Position numbers and translations under genes: made by a program. Shown piece by piece: positions 32,369 to 41,593 of a stretch of DNA of 64,000 nucleotides. Positions within the stretch are counted from its first letter, which is position 1. The number at the start of each line of letters is the position of its first letter. The DNA is from JAEINY01 sp942490535 (lineage in GTDB: Bacteria > Bacteroidota > Bacteroidia > Bacteroidales > Marinilabiliaceae): contig CALNXQ010000002.1 in NCBI GenBank assembly GCA_942490535.1, positions 186,001 to 250,000 of the forward strand, read 5' to 3'. The notes below the pieces were generated by a model. It made no database searches and had not been told where the DNA came from. It saw only the letters and a list, made by a program, of their open reading frames with translations.

Positions 32369-34523
32369 TCAACTAAAAAAATTCCTGATAGAGCAACACG
32401 ATGAAAAAGATTGTGGGGTAGCTTGCCTGAAAACAATTTTCCGCTATTATGGGAGCGACATTTCGCTCGAAAAACTACGCCGTGAAAGTGGTACTACAGT
32501 CAAAGGTACCAGTTTACTTGGTCTATATCAAGGTGCGAATCGAAACGGCTTTATAGCAGATGGTCTGGAAGGAAATAGCGAGGAATTAAAAGAGCTAAAC
32601 CGTCCTGTCATTTTGCACCTAACACTTGATGGTAATTTTGAACACTATGTGGTTTGCTTCAGCTATAAAAAGGGCATCTTTCGAATTGGTGATCCTGATA
32701 CCGGTTTTAAACACTATACTCCTGCTGAATTAAACAAAGTATGGACATCGGGATATGTATTAGACCTTAAACCGGGTGAAAATTTCACAAAAACTGGCTT
32801 TAATAAGCTTAACAGTCTCAAATGGCTTAAAACTCATCTGACCGAGGATAAATCAATTTTTATTTCAGCAATTTTCCTGGGACTTATACTTGCTTTTTTA
32901 AGTCTTACTACTGCAGTATTTACAGAACATTTAGTGGATGACATTTTGCCTAAAAAAGATTTCACCTTACTTTTAAAAGGATTAATTAGCTGGTCAATCC
33001 TTTTAATTATATCAGGTTTCATGGGCTACATCCGTGAAATACTTATGACTAGGCAAGGAATACAGTTTAACAAAAGAGTCATCGGTTACTTTCTCTCTAA
33101 GTTATTGTATTTGCCAAAATCTTTTTTCGACAGTAAGAAGCAAGGAGATATGGTAGCCCGTTTGAATGACAGTGAAAAAATACAATCAGCGGTTCAATAT
33201 GTATTAAGTCAAGCAATAGTAGACGCATTACTAGTTATCGTTTCGCTGGGATTTCTTTTCTATTACAACCAGGAAACAGCTTTTTTTGCCATGGCCATCA
33301 TCCCTCTTCTTATTTTGTTGTTGGTGATCTTTATTAAACCGATAAAAAATCAGCAACACCAGGCCATGCATCATCATGCCATCAATGAATCCAACTACAT
33401 CGAAACCATCAATCACATACATACCATAAAATCACATCAGAAAGAACTGTTTTTCAACAAAAAAGCGCAGACAACCTATAGTAATTTCCAAAATAGTGTT
33501 TACTCATTTCAAAAGTTGGCGCTCCGATTCAACCTCTCCAATGACTTACTTAATACGATTTGCCTGGTATTAACCATTACCTTTGGCTCTTTTCTCTATT
33601 TGGAAAACAAAATTCAGTTGGGAGAGTTATTAGCTTCTTTATCCATTATAGGAATATTGATCCAATCGGTTGAAAATTTAGTTTTAGCTAATGTAAGAAT
33701 TCAGGGCGCAAAAGTTGCGCTGGAGCGAATGTTCGAATTCACCGAAGAAGAAAAGGAAAATAAACCACAAGACCCATCCTCACCAATAAATTTAAATCAT
33801 CTTCATTTTAATAATTTAACATTTGGGTATCCCGGACAAGGGGATTTATTAGAGAATATTTCCTTGTCTATTCACAAAGGTGAAATCACTTCTATATTGG
33901 GGGAAAATGGATGTGGTAAAAGTACCCTGATTCAAATTATTCAGAAGTTTTACTCTGCTTATTCAGGTGAAATAATCGTAAATGATCAAAACCTGAAAGA
34001 TATACCTACTGCTGCTTGGCGACAAATAATTGGCGTAGTACCCCAACAAATTGAAGTTTTCAATGGTTCGGTACTCGACAATATTTGCATGGAAGATGGA
34101 GATAGCTGTGAGAAAAATATTATTTCATTTTGTGAAGATTGGGGATTTGACCAATATTTCACAAAACTACACCACGGATACCACACTTTAGTTGGAGCTG
34201 AGGGAATTAATCTGTCGGGTGGAGAGAAACAATTAATCGCACTGGCTCGTGCTCTGTATAGAGATCCTCAACTCTTGATCCTAGACGAAGCGACAGCTGC
34301 CATGGATCGAAAAACAGAACAGTTTGTATTGAATTTAATAAAACGCGTAAAAGGTCAAAAAACCGTTCTATTCATTACGCACAGACTGCATATTCTTAAG
34401 TCTTTCGGGGGTACTATTATAGTACTCAAAAACTGTGCTATCGAGGCAACAGGAAATCATGATAGTTTATTGAAAGAAACGAACCTATATAGTAAATACT
34501 GGAGCGACCTATTATATGCTTAA
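32358..34523 (+). CDS. Peptidase-containing ABC exporter (C39 peptidase, TM, NBD)
   Basis: 721 residues from the ATG at 32358 (a GTG three codons upstream is also in frame). The C39 peptidase domain has C19 in EQHDEKDCGVACLK, H96 in NFEHYVV and D112 in IGDPDTG, the full catalytic triad. Six transmembrane helices follow (about 165-450). The nucleotide-binding domain has Walker A LGENGCGKSTLIQ, signature NLSGGEKQLIALARAL and Walker B LLILDEATAAMD. It should cleave after the GG of the 29375 precursor and pump the mature peptide out. The C19 environment is canonical, so the domain is probably active, not a degenerate CLD. Confidence 0.97.
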   Translation: MTDSQLKKFLIEQHDEKDCGVACLKTIFRYYGSDISLEKLRRESGTTVKGTSLLGLYQGANRNGFIADGLEGNSEELKELNRPVILHLTLDGNFEHYVVCFSYKKGIFRIGDPDTGFKHYTPAELNKVWTSGYVLDLKPGENFTKTGFNKLNSLKWLKTHLTEDKSIFISAIFLGLILAFLSLTTAVFTEHLVDDILPKKDFTLLLKGLISWSILLIISGFMGYIREILMTRQGIQFNKRVIGYFLSKLLYLPKSFFDSKKQGDMVARLNDSEKIQSAVQYVLSQAIVDALLVIVSLGFLFYYNQETAFFAMAIIPLLILLLVIFIKPIKNQQHQAMHHHAINESNYIETINHIHTIKSHQKELFFNKKAQTTYSNFQNSVYSFQKLALRFNLSNDLLNTICLVLTITFGSFLYLENKIQLGELLASLSIIGILIQSVENLVLANVRIQGAKVALERMFEFTEEEKENKPQDPSSPINLNHLHFNNLTFGYPGQGDLLENISLSIHKGEITSILGENGCGKSTLIQIIQKFYSAYSGEIIVNDQNLKDIPTAAWRQIIGVVPQQIEVFNGSVLDNICMEDGDSCEKNIISFCEDWGFDQYFTKLHHGYHTLVGAEGINLSGGEKQLIALARALYRDPQLLILDEATAAMDRKTEQFVLNLIKRVKGQKTVLFITHRLHILKSFGGTIIVLKNCAIEATGNHDSLLKETNLYSKYWSDLLYA

Positions 34524-35766
34524 CTTTTATCAACTTGAGGAAACCTGGCATTCACTTAAACAACACAAAAACCGTAATATTCTAACGGGTTTTGGAGTGG
34601 CTTGGGGTATTTTCATACTAGTTTTATTAGTTAGTGCGGGTGGAGGTTTGCAAAAAGGCCTTATGGTCTTGTTTCAAGATTATACCCAAAACAGCATGTG
34701 GATATACGGTGGACAAACCAGTATGTCAAAACCAGGTCAACTATCGGGTCGTCAAATTCTGTTTCGGGAACAAGAACTGGAATTATATGCCCAACGCTTT
34801 CCAGAGATAAAAAACATCTCACCTGAAGTGAGCTATCATGGTCAACAACTCTATACCGGACAGAAGAACCATCGTCGTTTCCAATGTTTTGGTGTCAAGA
34901 GTTCGTACTTTCGAATCAAGACTTTTTCGTGTGATATAGGCCGGTTGATTAACCCCATTGATGATGGTCAAGCCAGCAGAGTGGCAGTGATTGGTCAAGC
35001 CATAGCCAATAGCTTATTCGGTAAAGCGGATCCGCTAGGGCAACACATTTGTCTGGATGGCATTTGGCTACAGGTAATTGGTGTATTAGGTGAAAAATCA
35101 CTTTTTTCAGATAATCAAAACCACATCTACCTTCCATTTTCAACCTTAAAAGGGCAATATAACCAAGGCCATGAAATGGATTGTTTTGCGCTATCCCTAT
35201 CCCAAGGTACCGATCCAACAAAATTCGAAGACACCTTCAAAAACTACCTAACTCACAACTATCAATTTCATCCAGAAGATAAGAATGCCCTCTACGTAGA
35301 TAATCTACAAGCGAATGTTAAAACTTTCAACGGTCTGTTTAAGATGATAAACGGTTTCTTATGGCTGGTTGGCATTTGTATGTTATTAAGCGGAATAGTT
35401 GGGGTCAGCAACATTATGCTAGTGGTAGTGAAAGAGCGCACCCGTGAAATAGGTATTCGTAAGGCAATTGGTGCACCTCCCAATAATATTTTATTTATGG
35501 TGCTTTATGAGTCCATCATCATTACACTGGTAGCAGGTGTAACAGGTTTAGCCAGCTCTTCAATTTTAGTATACTTAATAAATGGTGCCTTTGGATCAAT
35601 GGTGATGGATAAAAATAGTATTTTCAAAGGTCTGGAAATTAATTTACCCCTAGCCTTGGGAGCATTAATTCTGCTCATATTGGCAGGTGCTGTGGCGGGT
35701 TTTTATCCAGCCCGCAAAGCAGCTTCTGTGATGCCCATGAAGGCACTCGGTTCTGATGGGCAGTGA
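34516..35766 (+). CDS. MacB/FtsX-type ABC permease lacking an ATPase domain
   Basis: 416 residues. An N-terminal transmembrane helix (NILTGFGVAWGIFILVLLVS, about 19-38), a MacB periplasmic core domain (about 50-250), and three C-terminal FtsX helices with ERTREIGIRKAIGAPPNNIL. This is the permease half only. No MacB-type ATPase is fused or adjacent. It overlaps the exporter gene by 8 bp, so translation is coupled. It pairs with the MacA-like adaptor downstream and may provide efflux or self-protection against the peptide. Confidence 0.9.
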   Translation: MLNFYQLEETWHSLKQHKNRNILTGFGVAWGIFILVLLVSAGGGLQKGLMVLFQDYTQNSMWIYGGQTSMSKPGQLSGRQILFREQELELYAQRFPEIKNISPEVSYHGQQLYTGQKNHRRFQCFGVKSSYFRIKTFSCDIGRLINPIDDGQASRVAVIGQAIANSLFGKADPLGQHICLDGIWLQVIGVLGEKSLFSDNQNHIYLPFSTLKGQYNQGHEMDCFALSLSQGTDPTKFEDTFKNYLTHNYQFHPEDKNALYVDNLQANVKTFNGLFKMINGFLWLVGICMLLSGIVGVSNIMLVVVKERTREIGIRKAIGAPPNNILFMVLYESIIITLVAGVTGLASSSILVYLINGAFGSMVMDKNSIFKGLEINLPLALGALILLILAGAVAGFYPARKAASVMPMKALGSDGQ

Positions 35767-35802
35767 TATTTTATATTAACATTTGTAACACAAACATCAA
35801 CG

Positions 35803-36870
35803 ATGAAAAGAAAAGCCAATATTTTTATTTTTCTTTTAATACTGGTCATCATCACCAGTTTTTTAGGCTTACGTCAATTCAATGATAAGAACAACTACAT
35901 CCCCGCCGACAAAGTTAGACGCTCTAACTTGCAATTAAAACAATATGTTTCAGGCCTCTTAATACCAGAAAAAGAAGTCGAAATCAAATCACAGATATCA
36001 GGTATACTAAAGAACTTATACCTTAATGCTGGTGATACGATCCGAGCTGGAGAATTAATTGCCGAAGTAAGCATTTTACCCAATCCACAAAATATTGAAA
36101 CTGCTGAAAATGCAGTTAAAACCTGCCGCATTAATTTTAACAAAAGTAAAAAAGAGTTCTTAAGATATCAGCAGCTTTATGAACAGCAAGTAGTAGCTGA
36201 ACAAGATTTTGATAAATATAGAGATGCCTATCGAATTAGTGATGAAGAGTTACATTCAGCTATTAATCAACTACAAATCATCAAAAACGGATATTCTCAG
36301 CATCAGGAAAACATCCCGAATTTCATTCGATCCACCGTCACAGGAACAGTACTTGAAATACCTGTTAAAGAAGGTGCCAGTATCACCGAACGCAATAACT
36401 TCAATGAAGGCACTACACTAGCTTCCGTTGCTAATTTACAAACCTTAATCTTTAAGGCCAAAGTTACAGAAAGTGATGTGGCTTATTTAAAAAAAGGAAT
36501 GACCTTCGACATCAATATTAGCGCTTTAAAAAACAAAAGGTTAAACGCAACATTGACACACATCACACCCAAAGCCAAGGAAGAAAATGGAATAATGAAA
36601 TTTGATATTGAAGCGAAAGTGGATAATAATCAGGGCATTCGACTCTACCCTGGCTTTTCTGCTGTTGCAGAAATAATTCTCGACCGACGCGACAGTGTAC
36701 TGAGCATTAAAGAACGAAATCTTCTTTTCGAAAAAGACAGTGCTTATGTGGAGCTCCTGGATAAAGACTTCAATAAGAAAAAACAGTTGGTTAAAACTGG
36801 CCTTTCAGATGGATTACGCATCGAAATAATGGAAGGCTTAAGTCTTGGTGATAAAATAAAAATACAATAG
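35803..36870 (+). CDS. MacA/HlyD-like periplasmic adaptor protein
   Basis: 355 residues. One N-terminal anchor helix (ANIFIFLLILVIITSFLGL), split lipoyl halves (SQISGILKNLYLNAGDTIRA and RSTVTGTVLEIPVKEGASI) around an alpha-helical hairpin (about 95-165), then a beta-barrel domain. Membrane-fusion proteins of this type link an inner-membrane ABC transporter to an outer-membrane factor. It is the last gene of the operon, 36 bp after the permease gene, and no TolC-like gene is encoded here. Confidence 0.9.
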   Translation: MKRKANIFIFLLILVIITSFLGLRQFNDKNNYIPADKVRRSNLQLKQYVSGLLIPEKEVEIKSQISGILKNLYLNAGDTIRAGELIAEVSILPNPQNIETAENAVKTCRINFNKSKKEFLRYQQLYEQQVVAEQDFDKYRDAYRISDEELHSAINQLQIIKNGYSQHQENIPNFIRSTVTGTVLEIPVKEGASITERNNFNEGTTLASVANLQTLIFKAKVTESDVAYLKKGMTFDINISALKNKRLNATLTHITPKAKEENGIMKFDIEAKVDNNQGIRLYPGFSAVAEIILDRRDSVLSIKERNLLFEKDSAYVELLDKDFNKKKQLVKTGLSDGLRIEIMEGLSLGDKIKIQ

Positions 36871-37046
36871 GAGTTATCACTATTTCCATAATACCTGCCA
36901 ATTTAACGCTTGTTAAAAACACAATAAATAATACCCTCATGGAGCTGTTGCATTCATTTGCATGATGATAATCAGGTGCACAATACTGAAAAAACTCCTA
37001 TCTTTTACAATTCAATCCAATAAGTTCAAATCAAAATCTGACTAAC

Positions 37047-40000
37047 ATGATGCATCGGAAACTGAAAAGGATCGGAACCATCACTATAATGGCCACCTTC
37101 CTGCTCTCCCCCTCTACCTCAATGGGGCAAAAAAAATCAACATCCAACCAACCTACTATTTCGGACACGCTCATCAATAGCAACCTGGTATCAGGATTAA
37201 AACTCAGAAACATTGGTCCGGCATTTACATCGGGCCGAATTGCTGACTTTGCAGTAAATCCCAACAACCATTCGGAATTTTATGTCGCCATAGCGAGTGG
37301 TAACATCTGGAAAACAGTCAATAAAGGCATTACCTTCGAACCTGTCTTTGACAAATACGGAGCCTATTCCATTGGCTGCCTAGCCATGGATCCCCAAAAC
37401 TCCAATGTAGTCTGGGCAGGAACAGGCGAAAATAACCATCAGCGCGCCTTAGGATATGGTGACGGTGTTTATAAAACCGTTGACAGCGGAAAGTCATGGA
37501 AAAACATGGGATTGAAAGAATCGCGCCAGATAGGTATGATGCTAATTGACCCGTCCAACTCCAATATAGTATATGTAGCAGCTGAAGGTTCAGCCTGGGG
37601 ATCGGGTGGTGACCGCGGATTGTACAAAACAACGGATGGTGGTGCTAACTGGGAAAAGGTATTAGAAATTAGTGAGCATACAGGCGTCAATAACATTATT
37701 TGTGATCCCAGAAATACGGATATTCTCTATGCCACAACCGAGCAACGACGCCGTCACGTACATACCAAGATTGGTGGTGGACCAGAATCGGCCATCTACA
37801 AATCAGAAGATGCCGGCAAAAACTGGCGAAAAGTAACCAATGGCCTACCCTCGGAGCACATGGGAGGCATTGGAATAGCCATTTCACCCCAAAACCCGGA
37901 TGTAGTTTATGCCATTATTGAAGCAGCCAATAAAAGTGGCGGATTCTTCCGCTCGTCTGATCGCGGTGAGTCCTGGTCAAAAATGAGCGATCACCATTCA
38001 AGTGGTCAATATTACAATGAGATCTATTGTGACCCGGTAGTATTTGATAAAATATATTCCGTGGAGACCATCTCTCACGTGACCCATGATGGAGGAAAAA
38101 GCTGGTCGCGCATCAGTACAAAAGATCGCCATGTGGATGATCACGCCTTGTGGATTGATCCTTCTGATAATCGGCATTTCATGATCGGTGGCGATGGCGG
38201 TGTTTACATCACGTACGATGATGGAGAAAACTGGAGACAAGTTTCCAACTTACCAGTTACCCAATTCTACCGCGTGACGGCTGATAATGCAGAACCATTT
38301 TACAATGTCTATGGCGGTACGCAAGACAATGCTACGCTTGGCGGACCTGCTCGCAATACCAGCTCATTTGGCGTTACTGCAGGCGAATGGGTGGTTACTG
38401 TTTTTGGCGATGGTTTTTGGTCACGTGTTGATCCGACGAATCCGGATATTGTGTACAGTGAATGGCAATACGGTAACGTGGTACGATACGATAAAAAAAG
38501 CGGTGAACGCATCAGCGTAAAACCGCAACCACGCAAAGATGAGAATACCTATCGCTGGAACTGGAATGCGCCGCTCATCATCAGCCCGCATTCACCTACC
38601 CGATTATACATGGCTGCTAACAAGGTTTTCCGCAGTGATGACCGCGGCAATACCTGGGACGTCATTTCGGATGATCTAACGGCTCAAATCGACCGTGACT
38701 CCTGGCCAGTGATGGGTAAATATTGGCCCACAGATGCCGTGGCAAAAGATGTTTCCACCTCACAATTTAACACCATTGTTTCAATGGATGAATCCCCGGT
38801 GAAAGAAGGCTTAATCTATGCCGGTACCGATGACGGTCTGATCCAGGTAACCGAAGATGGCGGAGCCACATGGTTCAAAACAGAATCTTTCCCAGGTGTG
38901 CCAGCACATACTTATGTAAGCGATATCTTTGCTTCACGATTTGATGAAAATGTTGTGTATGCCACTTTTGACAACATGAAAAATGATGATTTCACACCAT
39001 ACGTCCTTAAAAGTGACGATAAAGGTAAAACCTGGACATCCATTTCGGCGAACCTACCCAAAAACGGAACTGTTCATACACTGGAACAAGACTTCATCAA
39101 GGAGAACTTATTGTTTGCAGGAACAGAATTTGGGGTTTTCTTCTCCATTAATGACGGGCAAAGCTGGGTGCAACTGAAATCCGGTATTCCAACCATTGCC
39201 GTGCGCGATCTGGCTATTCAGCAGCGTGAATCGGATTTGGTAATGGCTTCATTCGGACGCGGTTTTTTCATCCTGGACAATTACGCACCACTGCGGGAGC
39301 TAACGTCTGACTTACCTAAAGAAACAGCTCATCTGTTTGCAATTAAAGATGCTGTATTATTCATTGAAACCGGAAAAATATACGGACAAGGCGCCACCTA
39401 TTATGGCGCCGCCAATCCTGAATTTGGGGCGACCTTCTCGTTGTACTTAAAAGACGTCCCTAAAACAGCTCAGCAAATCAGAAAAGAATCGGAGAAAAAA
39501 CTATTTGAAGATGGAAAACCAATCCCACAGCTTGATTGGAAAGAATTGGAAGAAGAAGCTAAAGAAATTCCTTCTTACCTAATGATTACTGTTCGTGATC
39601 AGGAAGGGAGTATTGTCCGCACCATGACGCACAAACCGACCAAAGGCATAAGTCGAATTAACTGGGACTTACGATACGATGAGCCCACTACCTCAAAAGT
39701 CAAAAAATTTGACCCATTTAAGAAAAAAGACGGAGGTATATTTGTATTACCAGGCCAATACTCCGTGGAAATAACACTGGTTCACAATGGCCAGTCTACC
39801 ACATTGGCAGAACCCCAATCCTTCGAAGTGGTCGCATTGAACAACGCCACGCTCCCTGCAAAAAACAGAGTAGACATGGTGGCCTTCCAAAAGGAAGTCA
39901 GCCGCTTATCCAAGGCCATGAATGGAACGTTGCAATTAACCAACGATTTAAAAGTAGAAGTGATTGTCATGAAACAAACAGCTCTTACTTTGCCGGGAGC

Positions 40001-40340
40001 GCACGAGAGCGTATTACCCGCCTTAACTGAATTGGAAAAAGAGCTGGATGAGATTCTATTTGCATTTAATGGTTTAGAAGCAAAAGCCAGTTGGGAAGAG
40101 ATTCCACCGGCACAGATGCCACTCTTTAATCGCTTAAACACCATCATCGAAACACAAATCAACAGCACGTCAGACATTACTAGTACTTCAAGAACTTCTT
40201 TCAACATCTTAAAAGAAGATTTTCCACCAGTTCTGGCGCAACTAAAAAATATTGCTGAAACGAAAATAAAAGAGGTCAGGCAATTAATGAACAACTTGGA
40301 AGCACCGTACACCCCTGGACGAATTCCCGTTTGGAAATAA
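37047..40340 (+). CDS. Large exported VPS10/sortilin-like BNR-repeat protein
   Basis: 1097 residues with a signal peptide (about 1-27). At least ten Asp-box (SxDxGxxW) repeats can be read along residues 90-700, among them TVDSGKSW, TTDGGANW, SEDAGKNW, SSDRGESW, THDGGKSW, SDDRGNTW, TEDGGATW and SDDKGKTW, forming one or two beta propellers. The C-terminal part is alpha-helical and charged. Such proteins are commonly annotated as glycosyl hydrolase or sortilin-like; catalytic residues cannot be named, so a binding role is equally possible. It has no operon partner. Confidence 0.85.
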   Translation: MMHRKLKRIGTITIMATFLLSPSTSMGQKKSTSNQPTISDTLINSNLVSGLKLRNIGPAFTSGRIADFAVNPNNHSEFYVAIASGNIWKTVNKGITFEPVFDKYGAYSIGCLAMDPQNSNVVWAGTGENNHQRALGYGDGVYKTVDSGKSWKNMGLKESRQIGMMLIDPSNSNIVYVAAEGSAWGSGGDRGLYKTTDGGANWEKVLEISEHTGVNNIICDPRNTDILYATTEQRRRHVHTKIGGGPESAIYKSEDAGKNWRKVTNGLPSEHMGGIGIAISPQNPDVVYAIIEAANKSGGFFRSSDRGESWSKMSDHHSSGQYYNEIYCDPVVFDKIYSVETISHVTHDGGKSWSRISTKDRHVDDHALWIDPSDNRHFMIGGDGGVYITYDDGENWRQVSNLPVTQFYRVTADNAEPFYNVYGGTQDNATLGGPARNTSSFGVTAGEWVVTVFGDGFWSRVDPTNPDIVYSEWQYGNVVRYDKKSGERISVKPQPRKDENTYRWNWNAPLIISPHSPTRLYMAANKVFRSDDRGNTWDVISDDLTAQIDRDSWPVMGKYWPTDAVAKDVSTSQFNTIVSMDESPVKEGLIYAGTDDGLIQVTEDGGATWFKTESFPGVPAHTYVSDIFASRFDENVVYATFDNMKNDDFTPYVLKSDDKGKTWTSISANLPKNGTVHTLEQDFIKENLLFAGTEFGVFFSINDGQSWVQLKSGIPTIAVRDLAIQQRESDLVMASFGRGFFILDNYAPLRELTSDLPKETAHLFAIKDAVLFIETGKIYGQGATYYGAANPEFGATFSLYLKDVPKTAQQIRKESEKKLFEDGKPIPQLDWKELEEEAKEIPSYLMITVRDQEGSIVRTMTHKPTKGISRINWDLRYDEPTTSKVKKFDPFKKKDGGIFVLPGQYSVEITLVHNGQSTTLAEPQSFEVVALNNATLPAKNRVDMVAFQKEVSRLSKAMNGTLQLTNDLKVEVIVMKQTALTLPGAHESVLPALTELEKELDEILFAFNGLEAKASWEEIPPAQMPLFNRLNTIIETQINSTSDITSTSRTSFNILKEDFPPVLAQLKNIAETKIKEVRQLMNNLEAPYTPGRIPVWK

Positions 40341-40518
40341 TTAACACTCAATTTTAGCGAAATAAGCAGGGCAGTTGCATTATCGAAGCAACTGCCTTTT
40401 CTATAGAATTTAACAGCATCTTGATCTTTTTTGCATCATCATTACAAAAAAGGGTAACTTTATTTATTCTTTTTAATAAATTTACCCTCATTAATCATTA
40501 ATAAATTTACATCAAAAA

Positions 40519-40986
40519 ATGACACCAAAACCCATTTTGCCGGGCATCGGATTCGGCAGCATCAAATTCGGGATGGAAGAACATGAAGTTTCAAGCTATA
40601 TTGGCGATCCAACTGAAACTGAAGAACAAAACTATGGTGAAGGCGATAAGGCCACCGTTCTTTATTACGATGATTTGGGCATTTCCATGTCGTTTGACAA
40701 GGAAGAAGATTTTCGCCTGGTAGAAATCTCGTTCGAAAATGAAAAATTCCAGCTTTACAATGCGATTAAAGTTGGCATGTCGAAAGATGAATTTTTGAAA
40801 AAAGTAGAAGAGCTCAAATTACCGGAATTCGATTATGAAGATATGTCGGATGAAGGATTTGAGGACAAAGAACTTTACGTTTTTGAAAAAGAAAACATCA
40901 ATATCTGGTTTGATGAAGGGGAATTAACCTCTATCCAGATCGGTCCGTTTTGGGTTGACGATGATACGATTCAATGGCCAGAATAA
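40519..40986 (+). CDS. Hypothetical acidic protein with internal duplication
   Basis: 155 residues, cytoplasmic (no signal). Two similar halves can be aligned: SIKFGMEEHEVSSYIGDP with YYDDLGISMSFDKEEDFRLV, and AIKVGMSKDEFLKKVEELKL with VFEKENINIWFDEGELTSIQ. Each is a GMxxxE helix followed by a beta hairpin. I do not recognise the family. Upstream is an A/T-rich region with an inverted repeat (40452-40464 with 40475-40487); downstream is a good terminator. Confidence 0.75.
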   Translation: MTPKPILPGIGFGSIKFGMEEHEVSSYIGDPTETEEQNYGEGDKATVLYYDDLGISMSFDKEEDFRLVEISFENEKFQLYNAIKVGMSKDEFLKKVEELKLPEFDYEDMSDEGFEDKELYVFEKENINIWFDEGELTSIQIGPFWVDDDTIQWPE

Positions 40987-40997
40987 ATGAATGACTT

Positions 40998-41022
40998 AAA
41001 TCCCGCTTCGTCGGGATTTTTT
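40998..41022 (+). terminator. Terminator of the duplicated-domain protein gene
   Basis: AAATCCCG and CGGGATTT form an 8-bp stem with a 6-nt loop followed by a T6 run, 12 bp past the stop. Confidence 0.88.
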
Positions 41023-41227
41023 ATACATAATACTTATTTGTGAAAAACATTCTCTATTTTAGTGGAAACAATCGGGACTTTCACTTCAAAAAATGTAGCA
41101 TTCCCCAAGAAGCTGCAGCTAAATGAAACTAAGAAAGATTTTTACCGTTTTAACCATTATAAAATACGATTTGGGAGAATAAAAATAATAAGCTAATTTT
41201 ACAATCAATAAGTAAAGAATTTAAGAC

Positions 41228-41356
41228 ATGAAAAAGATTTCGCTAATAGCCGCTGTTTTGTTTTTGGTAGTTTTAGGTACCAGCTCATGCAAAAGCGTTG
41301 AAGATTGTCCTGCATACAGTCAAGCTCAGGTTGAACAAACAACTGTAAGAGCTTAG
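41228..41356 (+). CDS. Small lipoprotein
   Basis: 42 codons. MKKISLIAAVLFLVVLGTSS followed by C21 is a lipoprotein signal. The 22-residue mature part starts CKSVEDCPAYSQAQ and ends with TTVRA. Tiny Bacteroidota lipoproteins with a CPAY motif are known to me as hypotheticals. It ends 26 bp before a strong terminator, which supports it being a real transcription unit. Function unknown. Confidence 0.7.
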   Translation: MKKISLIAAVLFLVVLGTSSCKSVEDCPAYSQAQVEQTTVRA

Positions 41357-41382
41357 GTAAAACGGTCAGAAAAAATTTTGGA

Positions 41383-41426
41383 GAGTAACAAAAAAGGAGT
41401 CTGCTTTTTTGATTACTCTTTTTTTT
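41383..41426 (+). terminator. Terminator of the small lipoprotein gene
   Basis: GAGTAACAAAAAAG and CTTTTTTGATTACTC form a long stem with one bulged base (41383-41418), followed by a T8 run. Confidence 0.85.
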
Positions 41427-41512
41427 GCGCTCGGACCTCTTAAATGGAAGCCTATTTTCTTCAATTTTAACTTTCTTTTTATGTTTTAGCAAGAAAATCA
41501 AATTCATATTTC

Positions 41513-41543
41513 TTGACCGTTTAATTATGATTCTTTACTTTTG
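41513..41543 (+). promoter_or_regulatory. Promoter of gap
   Basis: TTG (41513-41515) and TACTTTTG (41536-41543) are 20 nt apart, the same arrangement and -7 sequence as the promoter of the second aldolase gene. Transcription would start about 45 nt before the ATG. Confidence 0.75.
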
Positions 41544-41593
41544 TAGCGCATTTTTGAAGACCCTATTAAAATAATTTTTAAAAAAGCAATAAA

